A stretch of 64,000 bases of DNA from Planctomycetia bacterium (GTDB lineage Bacteria > Planctomycetota > GCA-002687715). The first letter of the stretch is position 1. Every line of letters begins with the position of its first letter. Both the position numbers and the translations under genes were made by a program. Of the stretch, positions 9,084 through 17,992 are shown piece after piece. The stretch covers positions 31,177 through 95,176 of the forward strand of contig SXUL01000086.1 of NCBI GenBank assembly GCA_005790545.1, given 5' to 3'. Under the pieces are notes generated by a model, which worked only from the letters and a program-made list of their open reading frames with translations, searched no databases and had not been told where the DNA came from.

Positions 9084-10373
9084 ATGGCGGTCTGGATGGT
9101 GGCGGTGCGCTGGCTCGTGACGCGGAGAGTCGCTCTCGTTGCGGCGCTCTGCATCGCGGCCACCGTGGCGGCCATGATCCTCATCACTGCGGTGATGGAT
9201 GGATTTCGTTCCCGCATCCATACCCACATTCGCTCCATGGAGCCGGATCTCTGCCTGCAGTGGAAGGGGAGCCCGCCCCGCGATCTCTTGGCGCGCATCG
9301 AGGCGGAGTTGCGCGGCGAAATGGCCGCGAGCGGTGGCCCCTTGGTTGCGCTCGCGCCGCATTACGAAAGTGTCGGCGTGGTGCTTGCCGAGAGAAACGG
9401 CGCCTGGCGCATGGATGGAACACGCCTCATCGGCGTGGACTGGGCACGTGAGCAAGCGGTGCTCGATCTCGGTGCAGTGATTCATGCAGGTCCCGGTGAG
9501 GAACCCGGATCCGATCTTCTCGGAGGCCGGGCCATGCCGGGCCTTGTGGGTGGGCGTTCGCTTCTCCGAAGCCTTGGTGCCATGACGGGTGATGAAGCGA
9601 CGGTCATGACCGGGCGCATGGACAAGCTCGGTTCCGCCGAGGCTCATTTCGAACCAGCGAGCCGCATTTTTGAAGTGACGGGTTCCCTCGATTCCGGGCG
9701 CGACGAGTTGGATCAGCGACGCGTGCTGCTCTCGCGCTCCGAGCTCTTGCGCCTGCGGCGTGGAAGTGTGACTGCCGGGCCGGATGCGACGAGCGTGCAC
9801 GCGCGCCTCGCGGATGCGTTGCGCGCCGATGCACCCGCGGTCGCGAAGAAACTCGCGCTGGATCACCCCTTGCTCGTGGTGACCAGTTGGGAGGATCGCC
9901 ACCGCGGCCTCGTGGATGCACTCACGGTGGAGCGGCGCGTGATGGCCATGGTTCTCGCCTGTGTGGTGGCTTTCAGCGTGGCTCTCCTCGGCGCGTTGCA
10001 ACTGATGATGGTGCTCGAGAAGGCGCGCGATGTGGGCGTGCTGCGCAGCATGGGGCTCACGCGCCGTGAGGTGCTCGCCATCTTCACCTTGCAGGGGGGC
10101 GTGCTCGGCCTTGTCGGCGTGCTGCTGGGATGCTGGGCGGGCATCGCCATCGTGCATCATTTGGACGGACTCGTGCTTGCGCTCGAAGAGGCGGGGTTCC
10201 CGATCTTTGATCCTTCCATTCCGTACCGCACCCGCAGCATTCCGGCCAGGCTCGATGACACACTCGTCCTTGGCATCGGCCTTGCAACCTTCATGCTCAC
10301 ACTGATCATGTCGGCACTGGCTGCATGGCGTGCGGTCCGCAACGATCCCCTGAAAGCGCTGGGCTGCGAATGA
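9084..10373 (+). CDS. FtsX/MacB-like ABC transporter permease (first of pair)
   Basis: A 429-residue inner-membrane permease of the LolC/E or MacB type. The first membrane helix is at about 18-37 (VALVAALCIAATVAAMILI), followed by a large periplasmic domain to about 285. Three C-terminal helices form the FtsX core, with the typical MVLEKARDVGVLRSMGLTRREVL cytoplasmic coupling segment between the second and third. It precedes an ATPase by an ATGA overlap and has a second permease on the far side, giving the permease-ATPase-permease order seen in LolCDE-like systems. The likely role is release of lipoproteins or another envelope substrate from the inner membrane; which one cannot be told from sequence. 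Lgt elsewhere in the window shows that lipoproteins are made. Confidence 0.88.
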   Translation: MAVWMVAVRWLVTRRVALVAALCIAATVAAMILITAVMDGFRSRIHTHIRSMEPDLCLQWKGSPPRDLLARIEAELRGEMAASGGPLVALAPHYESVGVVLAERNGAWRMDGTRLIGVDWAREQAVLDLGAVIHAGPGEEPGSDLLGGRAMPGLVGGRSLLRSLGAMTGDEATVMTGRMDKLGSAEAHFEPASRIFEVTGSLDSGRDELDQRRVLLSRSELLRLRRGSVTAGPDATSVHARLADALRADAPAVAKKLALDHPLLVVTSWEDRHRGLVDALTVERRVMAMVLACVVAFSVALLGALQLMMVLEKARDVGVLRSMGLTRREVLAIFTLQGGVLGLVGVLLGCWAGIAIVHHLDGLVLALEEAGFPIFDPSIPYRTRSIPARLDDTLVLGIGLATFMLTLIMSALAAWRAVRNDPLKALGCE

Positions 10374-11095
10374 ACCCTGTTGACGGTCAAACTGCTCCGG
10401 AAGTCGTGCTCGAAGCGCGCGGACTCGTCCGGCGCTTCCCGATGGGCAAAGCGGATGTGGAAGTGCTCCGCGGCGTGAATTTCAGCGTCGCACGGGGAGA
10501 GTTCACGGCCATCCTCGGTTCGAGTGGCAGCGGCAAGAGCACCTTGCTGCATGTGCTCGGGCTGCTCGATCGACCGGACGCGGGGGAAGTCCTCTGGAAT
10601 GGCGAAGCTCTCGCGGCGGCCGGTGAATCGCGGCGCGCTGAACTGCGTGCGACGGAATCGGCCTTTGTCTTCCAGTTCTACTTCCTGCTCCCGGAATTCA
10701 CCGCCATCGAGAATGTGCTCATCGCGGCTGCCATCGCGCGCGGCCGCGGTCGCGCTCCTGCCAGCCGGAAAGAGCGGCATGAGCGCGCGGTGGAATTGCT
10801 CGAGCGTGTGGGCCTCAAGGAGCGCATGCAGCACCGGCCTGCCGAGCTCTCGGGCGGCGAACGCCAGCGCGTGGCCATCGCGCGCGGCCTCATGAACCGT
10901 CCGTCCATTCTCTTTTGCGACGAACCCACGGGCAACCTCGACTCACGCACGGCTGCGCGCATCCACGAACTGCTGCAGCAGGTGAATGCGGACCTCGGCC
11001 AGACCATTCTCGCGGTGACCCATGAGAAGGTGATGGCCGAGTGCGCACGCCGGAGGCTCGTGATGCGAGATGGCGTGATCGGCGAGGAGAGCTGA
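10370..11095 (+). CDS. lolD: LolD/MacB-type ABC transporter ATPase
   Basis: Cytoplasmic ATPase (241 residues) that energises the flanking FtsX-type permeases. All ABC motifs are intact: Walker A GSSGSGKST, Q-loop in FVFQFYFLLPEFTAIENV, signature LSGGERQRVAIARGL, Walker B ILFCDEPTGNLD and the switch histidine in AVTHE. TGNLD and LLPEFTAIENV are characteristic of the LolD/MacB/FtsE branch. The start at 10370 gives an ATGA overlap with the preceding permease, and the stop directly abuts the GTG start of the next permease, so the three genes are one translational unit. The LolD name is by similarity; a MacB-like or general exporter ATPase is the alternative. Confidence 0.9.
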   Translation: MNPVDGQTAPEVVLEARGLVRRFPMGKADVEVLRGVNFSVARGEFTAILGSSGSGKSTLLHVLGLLDRPDAGEVLWNGEALAAAGESRRAELRATESAFVFQFYFLLPEFTAIENVLIAAAIARGRGRAPASRKERHERAVELLERVGLKERMQHRPAELSGGERQRVAIARGLMNRPSILFCDEPTGNLDSRTAARIHELLQQVNADLGQTILAVTHEKVMAECARRRLVMRDGVIGEES

Positions 11096-12406
11096 GTGGT
11101 GGGGCTCGTCTGGCGCTGGCTCCGGACGCGCAGGATCGCGCTCCTTGCGGCGAGTGCCATTGCCCTCGGCGTGATGGCCATGGTGGTCATCCTCGCGCTC
11201 ATGGCCGGTGTGCAGCGCTTTCTCGTCGATCATTTTCGGAGCACACAGGCGGACCTCGTGGTGCATGCGCGCGACCTCTTGGCCGACGAAGAGAGCGTGC
11301 TGAAGGCCGCCTTGGCTGGAGAGTTCGCTCCGCACGGTGCCCTGCTGGCCGCTGCGCCACGCATGGAGATGCTGGCACTGTTGCTGCCGGGAGATGAGAA
11401 GAAGGCTGCAGAGGAAGAGCGTCTCGCTGGGGTGCGCATCCTGGGGGTGGAGTGGCAGGACGAAATCAGGGTCTCCGGACTGGGCGCAATGCTGGATGCC
11501 GTCAGCGCGGCGGGGCTGCAGGTTCCTCTTGAGAAGCGCGCCGCACCGTTCGCGGAGGCAGGCATCCTGCTGGGTGACGCGCTCGCCGAGGCGCTGGGAG
11601 TCACAGGCCCCGCCGGCAGCGGTCCGCATGAAGTGACAGTGGTGGCGGCTCGTGCGCAGGCGACTGCGAACGGCCAGCCGCATTTCGATCAGACCCGCAC
11701 GGCACGCCTCAAGGTGCTCGGGACCTTCAGCAGCGGACACGCCGAACATGACGCTGCTACAGCGGTCATGGACCGGCGTGCCCTCATGGAACTGAAGCAT
11801 GGCCGCGTGGTGCAGCCGTTCGAAACCGATGGTCTGCACGTCCGCGTGGTGGCGGAGCGCGCTGCTCCCGATGTGGCGGCGGAACTCCGCGCCCGTCATC
11901 CGGATCTGGTGGTGCGCAGCTTCGAAGAGGAGCATCGCCCGGAGTTGATGGCCATCGAAGACCAAAAGCGCATCATGCTGATCATCCTTTCATCAGTGAT
12001 CGTGGTGGCGGCCGTGGCCATTCTCGGGATGGTCTGGCTGATGGTGCGCGAGAAGACGCGCGACATCGGCATTCTGCGCAGCATGGGGCTCGTGCGCTGG
12101 CGCCTCGTCACCATGTTTCTCGCCTATGGCAGTCTGCTCGGAATCATCGGAACACTCGCCGGGTTTCTCGCCGGCTGGGTGGTGGCGCTGAATCTCGATG
12201 CCGTGATCAGCGCTGCCAGTGCGGCGCTCGGGATCGAGCTTCTGAATCCGGCCGTCTACCACTTCGAGGAAATCCCGGTGCGCTTCGAAGCCGGTTCGCT
12301 CCTCAGTGTGGCCGCCATCGCGCTGGTGGCTTCGCTGTTGGCGAGTGTGATCCCGGCGTTGCGGGCTGCGCGTATGCAGCCGGTGGAGTGTCTGCGCTCA
12401 GATTGA
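11096..12406 (+). CDS. FtsX/MacB-like ABC transporter permease (second of pair)
   Basis: A 436-residue permease paralogous to the one at 9084-10373. It has an N-terminal helix (IALLAASAIALGVMAMVVIL), a periplasmic domain to about residue 290, and three C-terminal helices with the coupling segment MVREKTRDIGILRSMGLVRWRLV. It starts with GTG at 11096 directly after the ATPase stop, with no gap. Two different permeases flanking one ATPase suggest a heterodimer, as in LolCE, rather than a MacB homodimer. Its C-terminus (ALRAARMQPVECLRSD) is the usual FtsX-family ending. The substrate is unknown. Confidence 0.88.
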   Translation: MVGLVWRWLRTRRIALLAASAIALGVMAMVVILALMAGVQRFLVDHFRSTQADLVVHARDLLADEESVLKAALAGEFAPHGALLAAAPRMEMLALLLPGDEKKAAEEERLAGVRILGVEWQDEIRVSGLGAMLDAVSAAGLQVPLEKRAAPFAEAGILLGDALAEALGVTGPAGSGPHEVTVVAARAQATANGQPHFDQTRTARLKVLGTFSSGHAEHDAATAVMDRRALMELKHGRVVQPFETDGLHVRVVAERAAPDVAAELRARHPDLVVRSFEEEHRPELMAIEDQKRIMLIILSSVIVVAAVAILGMVWLMVREKTRDIGILRSMGLVRWRLVTMFLAYGSLLGIIGTLAGFLAGWVVALNLDAVISAASAALGIELLNPAVYHFEEIPVRFEAGSLLSVAAIALVASLLASVIPALRAARMQPVECLRSD

Positions 12407-12865
12407 GCCGCGGCCGCCCGGGGGCCCGAGAACCACGGACCAGAGAATGCCACTCCGGGCATTGCCGGCGAGGAGAGGCTGCCCGCTGGCGACCGCACGG
12501 GCAACTGCGACACCTGGTTTGCGTTGACGCCCGTGCGGCGGCTGCGCGGCTTGCACTTGGGCGAGCCTGGTCTTCGCTTCTGCGAGGCTCGCCGCAGCCT
12601 GGCGCGCGAGGACCTGCAACTGGGCGATGCTCTCGCGCTGCGTGTCCAGCTCAACGTCGCCAGATTCATCCTCTGCGTCCTCATCCTCGGTCGGATCGGC
12701 GCTGCGTCCTCGCTGTCCAGATTCGATGCCTCGTCGCACCAGCGCGGCACGTTGCTCTGCTTCTTCGCGCGCCTTCCGCGCGGCCTTCAGCACTTGGACG
12801 ACGATCGGGATCGCGATGGCCGCGAGGGCGATGAGGAGTTCAAAGATCTGGCGCTTGGAGCCCAT
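12398..12865 (-). CDS. Small membrane-anchored protein of the NfeD-FloA operon
   Basis: A 155-residue protein that I do not recognise. It has one N-terminal membrane helix (IFELLIALAAIAIPIVVQVL), an acidic low-complexity stretch (ADPTEDEDAEDESGD), a probable coiled coil (LAEAKTRLAQVQAA) and a Gly/Arg-rich tail. It begins 2 nt after the FloA stop codon in the same direction, so it is almost certainly co-transcribed with the microdomain genes and could act as an accessory of the FloA assembly. Its 3' end overlaps the end of the convergent permease gene by about 9 nt. Coding status is supported by the tight spacing and the sensible membrane-helix start. Confidence 0.65.
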   Translation of the reverse strand: MGSKRQIFELLIALAAIAIPIVVQVLKAARKAREEAEQRAALVRRGIESGQRGRSADPTEDEDAEDESGDVELDTQRESIAQLQVLARQAAASLAEAKTRLAQVQAAQPPHGRQRKPGVAVARAVASGQPLLAGNARSGILWSVVLGPPGGRGSI

Positions 12866-12867
12866 GC

Positions 12868-13881
12868 TCAGGCTTGCGGTGGTTCGGCAATGTTCTGGCG
12901 CATGGAGGTGTCAGCCTCGATGTTCTTCATGCGCAGATAGTCCATCACGCCGAGGCGCCCGCTCTTGAAGGCTTCGGCCATGGCCAGCGGCACTGCCGCT
13001 TCGGCTGCGATCTTCTTGGCCTCGTTTTCGGCGATGTCCGCCCGCATCTCGTGTTCGCGGGCGATGGCCATGGCCTTGCGTTCTTCGGCGCGGGCCTGCG
13101 CGACGAGAAGGTCCGCCTGCGCCTGGTCGGTCTGCAGTTTCGATCCGATGTTGTCGCCGACGTCGATGTCGGCGATGTCGATGGAGAGGATCTCGAATGC
13201 GGTGCCGCTGTCGAGGCCCTTCGCGAGAACGGTCTTCGAGATGCGGTCAGGATTCGCGAGCACTTCCTTGTGATCGTGCGACGAACCAATTGTGGTCAGG
13301 ATGCCTTCACCCACGCGGGCCACGATGGTCTCCTGCGTGGCGCCGCCGACGAGGCGCGGGATATGCGTGCGCACGGTCACTCGCGCGCGCACGCGCAGCT
13401 CGATGCCATTCTTCGCCATGGCAGAGATGACCGTGCGTTCGGAGCCCTTGGACGGGCAATCAATGACTTTCGGATCCACGGAAGTGTGGATGGCTTCGAC
13501 GACATTGCGTCCGGCGAGATCAATGGCGGCCGCGATCTTGAAGGGCAGGTCGATGCCTGCGCGATCTGCCGCAATGATGGCACTGGTCACGGCTGGCACG
13601 TTGCCCCCGGCGAGAAAGTGCGCCTCCAGTTCCTGCGTGCTGATGGTGAGCCCGGCCTGCACGAGACGGATCTTGTTCTGCACGATGAGCGGCGCATTCA
13701 CCTTGCGGAGGCTCATGCCGACGAGTTGGAAGAGGCTCACCTCGGCGCGCGAGAACAGCGCACGGACATAGAGCGAGAGGTGCTTGAAGAGGAACATGAG
13801 GATGAGCAGCGCGACGATGGCGCCGACCACCAGCAACACGATGTCCATCTGGATCCCGTTGGACGTTTGCATGATCTGCAT
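12868..13881 (-). CDS. floA: Flotillin-like protein FloA (SPFH/UPF0365)
   Basis: A 337-residue SPFH-type scaffold that organises membrane microdomains. One N-terminal membrane segment ([18 protein letters not shown]) is followed by the FloA-specific region ([14 protein letters not shown], then [15 protein letters not shown]), the SPFH body ([17 protein letters not shown]) and an alanine/glutamate-rich coiled coil ([21 protein letters not shown]). Length and motifs match the Bacillus FloA/YqfA family. Its ATG shares one base with the TGA of the short NfeD gene (TGATG), preceded by a GGAGG-type ribosome site, so it is translated together with the NfeD genes. NfeD-FloA pairing is widespread and supports a common membrane-organising role. 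Confidence 0.95.
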   Translation of the reverse strand: MQIMQTSNGIQMDIVLLVVGAIVALLILMFLFKHLSLYVRALFSRAEVSLFQLVGMSLRKVNAPLIVQNKIRLVQAGLTISTQELEAHFLAGGNVPAVTSAIIAADRAGIDLPFKIAAAIDLAGRNVVEAIHTSVDPKVIDCPSKGSERTVISAMAKNGIELRVRARVTVRTHIPRLVGGATQETIVARVGEGILTTIGSSHDHKEVLANPDRISKTVLAKGLDSGTAFEILSIDIADIDVGDNIGSKLQTDQAQADLLVAQARAEERKAMAIAREHEMRADIAENEAKKIAAEAAVPLAMAEAFKSGRLGVMDYLRMKNIEADTSMRQNIAEPPQA

Positions 13882-14348
13882 CAGACTTCCTCCTCAAGGG
13901 GGGCCACGAGCACGCGCCCGCCTTGCACTGAAACCACGCGCACTGCCGTACCGCTGGAAATGAACTTGCCTGCGGACACTACGTCCGTGCGCTTGCCCTG
14001 AATCTCGGCCATGCCGGCTGGGCGCAGATCCGTGACGGCTTTGCCACGGGCCTCTGGCTGAACTCCGGCTTCCATGCCCGGCCCGGCTGCTGCTGGCTGC
14101 AACACGAGCGAGCGCCCGAGCGGCGTCTTCGGCAGTACGCGGAAGCCCGTGAAGAGAGCGAGCGGGAAGAGCACCACTCCCAGAGTGACGAAGGTCCAAC
14201 CCGTGGCCTCTTCCACAGCGAAGGCCTCCACGAGAGCGAGCCCGTAACAACCCGCAGCGAGCAGCCCGAGGAGCCCGAAGCTCGGGATGAGAGTCTCGAT
14301 CATCACGAGCAGGAAGGCGACGAGCGTGAGCACCGCCGCGAGGATCAT
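13881..14348 (-). CDS. Short NfeD-like membrane protein
   Basis: A 155-residue NfeD-type protein lacking a protease domain. Two or three membrane helices ([55 protein letters not shown]) precede a soluble OB-fold domain ([22 protein letters not shown]). The start at 14348 is chosen because it gives an ATGA overlap with the long NfeD gene; an upstream ATG at 14366 would put six residues inside that gene. It is followed by floA with a shared base. In related bacteria this short form is the partner of FloA-type flotillins, and its OB domain probably contacts the scaffold. Confidence 0.88.
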   Translation of the reverse strand: MILAAVLTLVAFLLVMIETLIPSFGLLGLLAAGCYGLALVEAFAVEEATGWTFVTLGVVLFPLALFTGFRVLPKTPLGRSLVLQPAAAGPGMEAGVQPEARGKAVTDLRPAGMAEIQGKRTDVVSAGKFISSGTAVRVVSVQGGRVLVAPLEEEV

Positions 14349-15883
14349 GACTTCGCTTCCTCGCACGGGCGCACTTCCACGCGGTTGCCAGCCGTGGCGA
14401 TGACAATCACGGCCGTTCCTTCGTCGATGAAGCGCCCATCGCTCACCACATCCACTTCATGGCCGGCGAGGAGCGCGCGGCCGGATGGGCGCAGGGTCGT
14501 GAGGGCCTTCCCTTGTGTCCCCACAGCGATGGTGACGAAGCCCGTCGGCGTGACGGCACCGAGAGCCGCAGGACTCACTCCGCCTGCAGCCACAGGCTCG
14601 AGGATGGGCGGAGCGAGAAAAGCCTGTCGGAAAAAGGGCAGATGGCGCAGCGCAGGGAAGAGCAAGAGTGCCGCCGTGACGGAAGCGATGAGGCTGATGA
14701 GGAAGCGCAGGCCGAAACCGCGCACGAGGGCCCAGTCGCCGTCCGAATCGGGAATGGTTTGTTCGAGGAAAGTCTGCCCCGGGAGATGAACCGTGGCGGC
14801 GTAGATGGAGAAGAGGATCAAGAGCACACCGGCGACTCCGGCGACACCGAAGCCGGGGAGGATGAGCAGTTCGACGGCGAGCAGCAGCAAGCCGAGGATC
14901 AGGAGCCCGGCGGTGATGAACAGCGGGGGACCTTCGCCTCCCTGCAGCATGAACCCGGCGATGAAGCAGACCAAGGCCAGCGCACCGGAGAGCCCCATGC
15001 CCGGCGTCTTGAACTCGATGGTGAGGAAGAAGAGTCCGAGGGCGATGAGCAGGATGCCGACGAGCGAATCGCCGAAGCTGAGTCCGAACAGGCTGCGGGG
15101 TTCGAGGGCGAGCTTGCGCACCTCAAGGGGCAGCGTGCAGCCGAGGGCCGTTGCAGCATCCTCGCGCGAGAGCGCTTGTGGGAGGAGCAGTCCGGGAATG
15201 CCCACGGTGTTGCCGCCGGAACTGAGCACGAGTTCCTGCCCCGCAGCCTTCCAGATGGTGGTGGTCGCACCACTCTCCAGAGGGCCGTCGCGGCGGGAAG
15301 AGGAGGCTTCGACGAGTCGCGTCCCGCGTCGATCCTTCAGCAGCAAGAGCTCCCGTTCGGGATGCACCATGGCGTCCAGCAGCGTCAGCGGTGCGAAGGT
15401 TCCGTGCGCCGCTGCACTCTTGACGATGCGATCCATGCGATCGTTGAGAGCGCGAGCCTCGCCGCTGAAATCGGCAGCACCGCGAGTGCTGATTTCCGCG
15501 CTCGGAGCGGCCACCACTTCAGCACACGCCATGAGCACGAGGGCAGCCGCGCCATGCGCGTGCTCGGGGACATAGCCGACCACGCGCACAGTCCGCTCAC
15601 GAAGCGCGAACAAGTCGTCCACGACCGCTTCGGCAACTTCGAGCGAACCATGCTGGCTGGTCAGTTCGAGAAAGATGGTCTTTGTGCCATCTGCAAGGAG
15701 AGAGTCGCGTTCGCGGCGCCAGGCCTTGAGGAAGGCCTCATCCAGCGGCATCCCGTTGGGAGCAACAGTGCCCTCAAGGTCTGCGGCAGCGGGCATCGCA
15801 ATCACGCGCACGGACGCTTGCGCGGGCAGCAGAACTGCCGCGAGGAGGAGCAGGCCGAGAATGCGCGCGAGGAACCGTGCCAT
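14345..15883 (-). CDS. nfeD: Long NfeD protein: ClpP-class domain plus membrane and OB domains; active-site serine not evident
   Basis: A 512-residue membrane protein. A signal peptide (FLARILGLLLLAAVLLPAQA) leads a ClpP-class periplasmic domain (about 30-250), then 4-6 membrane helices (SLVGILLIALGLFFLTIEF and others) and a C-terminal OB domain (GKALTTLRPSGRALLAGHEVD). The start at 15883 is preferred to 15898 because a TAGGAT -10-like box lies only 2 nt before 15898. In active NfeD proteases the nucleophile sits in an ASAG-type turn followed by a hydrophobic helix; the matching place here reads HAHGAAALVLMAC (108-120), with glycine where serine is expected, so proteolysis may be lost. It leads the operon with short NfeD, FloA and a small membrane protein. 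Confidence 0.88.
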   Translation of the reverse strand: MARFLARILGLLLLAAVLLPAQASVRVIAMPAAADLEGTVAPNGMPLDEAFLKAWRRERDSLLADGTKTIFLELTSQHGSLEVAEAVVDDLFALRERTVRVVGYVPEHAHGAAALVLMACAEVVAAPSAEISTRGAADFSGEARALNDRMDRIVKSAAAHGTFAPLTLLDAMVHPERELLLLKDRRGTRLVEASSSRRDGPLESGATTTIWKAAGQELVLSSGGNTVGIPGLLLPQALSREDAATALGCTLPLEVRKLALEPRSLFGLSFGDSLVGILLIALGLFFLTIEFKTPGMGLSGALALVCFIAGFMLQGGEGPPLFITAGLLILGLLLLAVELLILPGFGVAGVAGVLLILFSIYAATVHLPGQTFLEQTIPDSDGDWALVRGFGLRFLISLIASVTAALLLFPALRHLPFFRQAFLAPPILEPVAAGGVSPAALGAVTPTGFVTIAVGTQGKALTTLRPSGRALLAGHEVDVVSDGRFIDEGTAVIVIATAGNRVEVRPCEEAKS

Positions 15884-15931
15884 GAGCGCCACTGCCATGC
15901 ATCCTATACGCTTTCCGGCGAGAGAGAATGC

Positions 15932-16282
15932 ATGCCCGCAGAGCCGCGCGTCACCTTGAGTCTCACGACCGTCGCGAACGCGGCGGAGGCGGAACGACTT
16001 TCACGCGCGCTGGTGGATGAGGGGTTGGCAGCTTGTGTGACGGCGCTCCCCGGGGCGCGTTCGATCTACCGTTGGCAGGGAAGGGTGGAGGCTACCGAAG
16101 AGGTGCTGCTGCTCATCAAGCATCCGACCAGCGCGACACCACTCCTTGCGCAACGAGTGCGCGAACTGCACGGCTACGAGGTTCCGGAACTCATCCACTT
16201 CGAGGCGACGGGCGGGCTCGAGAGCTATGTCGCGTGGGTTCTGCGTGCCGGCAAAAACGAAGAGAGCCCGCCAACCTCGTGA
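15932..16282 (+). CDS. cutA: Divalent-cation tolerance protein CutA
   Basis: A 116-residue cytoplasmic CutA1 protein, a small trimeric ferredoxin-like fold. Family features are TTVANAAEAERLSRALVDEGLAACV at the N-terminus, the conserved SIYRWQGRVEATEEVLLLIKH core, and the C-terminal YEVPELIHFEATGG. The start at 15932 fits family length; the frame stays open far upstream, but that part runs antisense through nfeD and has no family similarity. It is transcribed divergently from nfeD, with a shared TATA-like sequence (CCTATACGC) between them. CutA is linked to copper tolerance and signalling in some bacteria, but its molecular role is unsettled. Confidence 0.95.
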   Translation: MPAEPRVTLSLTTVANAAEAERLSRALVDEGLAACVTALPGARSIYRWQGRVEATEEVLLLIKHPTSATPLLAQRVRELHGYEVPELIHFEATGGLESYVAWVLRAGKNEESPPTS

Positions 16283-16289
16283 GGCGGGC
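16266..16289. terminator. GC-rich hairpin between convergent cutA and rpmG
   Basis: GCCCGCC and GGCGGGC form a perfect 7-bp stem around a 10-nt loop containing the cutA stop codon. On the minus strand a TTTTT run follows about 8 nt after the stem, so it could end rpmG transcription; on the plus strand only a CCCTTTC follows. Likely a weak bidirectional terminator. Confidence 0.45.
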
Positions 16290-16314
16290 GGGCGGCCCTT
16301 TCAACGCACCGCGA

Positions 16315-16482
16315 TCACTTCTTCTTTTCGGTGTGCTTGGTGTGCTTCCGGACGCGCGGGCTGTACTTCATGAGTTCGAGCTTCTTGCCCTTCGACTTCT
16401 TGCGCAGCGTGTAGTTGCGGTCGCCCGTTTCGGAGCACACGAGGAAGATCACTTCATTCTTGTCCTTGGACTTCTTGCCCAT
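16315..16482 (-). CDS. rpmG: 50S ribosomal protein L33 (zinc-free form)
   Basis: A 55-residue basic ribosomal protein of the large subunit. The start at 16482 follows AAGGAG with good spacing and gives MGKKSKDKNEVIFLV, the usual L33 length; in-frame codons upstream would add 13 non-family residues. Conserved features are RNYT, the KKLELMKYSPRVRKHTKH segment and the lysine-rich end. Only one cysteine is present (VCSETGDRNY), so the two CxxC pairs of zinc-binding L33 are missing: this is the C-minus form. It stands alone between cutA and a toroid protein gene, not in an rpmB/rpmG or secE cluster. Confidence 0.95.
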   Translation of the reverse strand: MGKKSKDKNEVIFLVCSETGDRNYTLRKKSKGKKLELMKYSPRVRKHTKHTEKKK

Positions 16483-16558
16483 GGGGCGCTCCTTCGGGCC
16501 ATTTGGCCAGCGGTGGCGCATCTTCTATCAACTGGCCCTGCGTGGTTCAATCAGCGCC

Positions 16559-17800
16559 ATGCGCAACCTCGGTCTTTCCCTCGCCATTCTTGCGGCCTGC
16601 TTCACCACGTTGGGCGCTCAGGACATCTCTGATGCCACGGTTCTGGATGCCGTCGCCCGCGGCGCTGCCGTGATTCTCGAAGGTCAGGAGCACTACGACT
16701 TCGACAAGGAAGCCGAGGCGCTGAAGGCCGCACGCTCCGAGAAGAAGGCCGCTACGGGAATCCCCGGCTTCAGCAATGGCGCGGAGTGGCCGTACCAAGG
16801 CGTGTACCGCGTGGCATCCGGCGCACTGCCTCCGGGGTATCGCGTGGGAGGCAGCTCCATCACGGCCCTCGGGCTGCTCGCGGCACCCGGCTTCGAGAAG
16901 GACTCAGCGCGGCAGAAGGCGGTGCTCGCCGCGACGGAGTTCATCCTCAAGGAACTTGCATCCGAGCCGCTGCTGGCCGAGGGCTTCCTCGGGAACTATG
17001 ACGTGCGCGGTTGGGGACACGCCTACGCCCTCGAGTGGCTTTTGCGCGGGCTCGATGCCAAGGTGTTCACTGGAGACCTCGCCGTGCGCGCGCGGAAGAC
17101 CGCGGAGAGCCTGGTGAGGATCCTCGAGCGCACAGAGATCGCTGAATCGGGTGGCTGGAACTACTCACGCCGGGGCGCTGACAAGGCGAGTCCGGCGAGC
17201 ACCTTCATGACCGCTCCAACCTTGCAGACGCTCTTTCTTGCGGAAGCGCGCGGGCTGCACGTGCGCGGCGACGTGGTGGAGCGGGCCTTGAAGACACTTG
17301 AAGCTGCGCGGCTTCCGAACACGGCCTTTCAGTACGGGACCGATCCCGCGCGCGCGACCGGCAAGGGCTTCGAGGATGTCGCAGGAGCGTGTGCACGCAT
17401 GGCGGTTTGCGAATCCACGCTCTTTCTCGCGGGACGTGGCTCGACGGAGCGCGTGCGTGGAGCCGTCAACGCCTTCTTCACACACTGGGAGTGGCTCGAG
17501 AAACGGCGCCAGCAGAATGGGACGCACATTCCGCCCTACATGATCGCCCCTTACTACTTCCACTACGCACACACCTACTGTGCACAGGCCATCGAGTTGC
17601 TGCCGGAGGCGGAGCGAGCGGCACTCCGCCAGCAACTCCGTGCTCTCTATTGGAAGACCCGCGAACAGGATGGCAGTTGGAACGACCGTGTGTTCGCCCG
17701 CTCGAAGCACTACAGCACGGCCATGAGCATCCTGGGATTGATGGCGCCGTCGCTCCCGAAAGTGCCGACCTGGCCTGCCGCAAGCGCGCCCACGAAATGA
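16559..17800 (+). CDS. Exported prenyltransferase/squalene-cyclase-like toroid protein
   Basis: A 413-residue protein with a signal peptide (NLGLSLAILAACFTTLGAQ) and an alpha/alpha-toroid made of repeated helices, as in squalene-hopene cyclases and pectate-lyase-like folds (GSSITALGLLAAPGFEKD, GNYDVRGWGHAYALEWLL, DVAGACARMAVCESTLFLAG, YYFHYAHTYCAQAIELL, SKHYSTAMSILGLM). Although the fold resembles squalene cyclase, I see no DxDD catalytic acid motif, and a signal peptide is not expected for a hopanoid cyclase. Planctomycetes encode many such exported toroid proteins of unknown role. The start at 16559 is fixed by the signal peptide. It is divergent from rpmG. Confidence 0.78.
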   Translation: MRNLGLSLAILAACFTTLGAQDISDATVLDAVARGAAVILEGQEHYDFDKEAEALKAARSEKKAATGIPGFSNGAEWPYQGVYRVASGALPPGYRVGGSSITALGLLAAPGFEKDSARQKAVLAATEFILKELASEPLLAEGFLGNYDVRGWGHAYALEWLLRGLDAKVFTGDLAVRARKTAESLVRILERTEIAESGGWNYSRRGADKASPASTFMTAPTLQTLFLAEARGLHVRGDVVERALKTLEAARLPNTAFQYGTDPARATGKGFEDVAGACARMAVCESTLFLAGRGSTERVRGAVNAFFTHWEWLEKRRQQNGTHIPPYMIAPYYFHYAHTYCAQAIELLPEAERAALRQQLRALYWKTREQDGSWNDRVFARSKHYSTAMSILGLMAPSLPKVPTWPAASAPTK

Positions 17801-17845
17801 AGTGACCCGCGTCACCTTGCGGTGCCGCGGGTCATCTTGCCGGGA

Positions 17846-17918
17846 TGGAGGATAGGGGAGTTGAACCCCTGACCCCCACAATGCCATTGTGGTGCTCTCC
17901 CAACTGAGCTAATCCCCC
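17846..17918 (-). tRNA. tRNA-Ala (GGC anticodon)
   Basis: A 73-nt cloverleaf read on the minus strand. The acceptor stem GGGGGAT/ATCCTCC contains the G3-U70 wobble pair that identifies alanine tRNAs. The D arm is TAGCTCAGTTGGGAGAGC; the anticodon arm is CCACA-ATGGCAT-TGTGG with anticodon GGC; the T arm carries the usual GTTCAA. The 3' CCA is not encoded, so a CCA-adding enzyme is needed. Confidence 0.97.
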
Positions 17919-17992
17919 AGCTTTTGAAGCGCGCGCATCGTACTCGGGGCGAAGCCTGCTTCAAGCGCGGGCGAGGCGCAGGATGGCACGGC

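Noticed and set aside
6843..10160. Very long minus-strand open frame (about 1100 codons)
   Set aside because: It is antisense to three recognisable genes (DUF1553, DUF1501, permease), is rich in His/Arg/Glu as expected for a high-GC shadow, and has no domain.
14459..15931. Long plus-strand frame running into cutA
   Set aside because: It is antisense to the conserved nfeD gene, has low-complexity Glu/Gln/Arg composition and no family similarity; only the last 116 codons are CutA.
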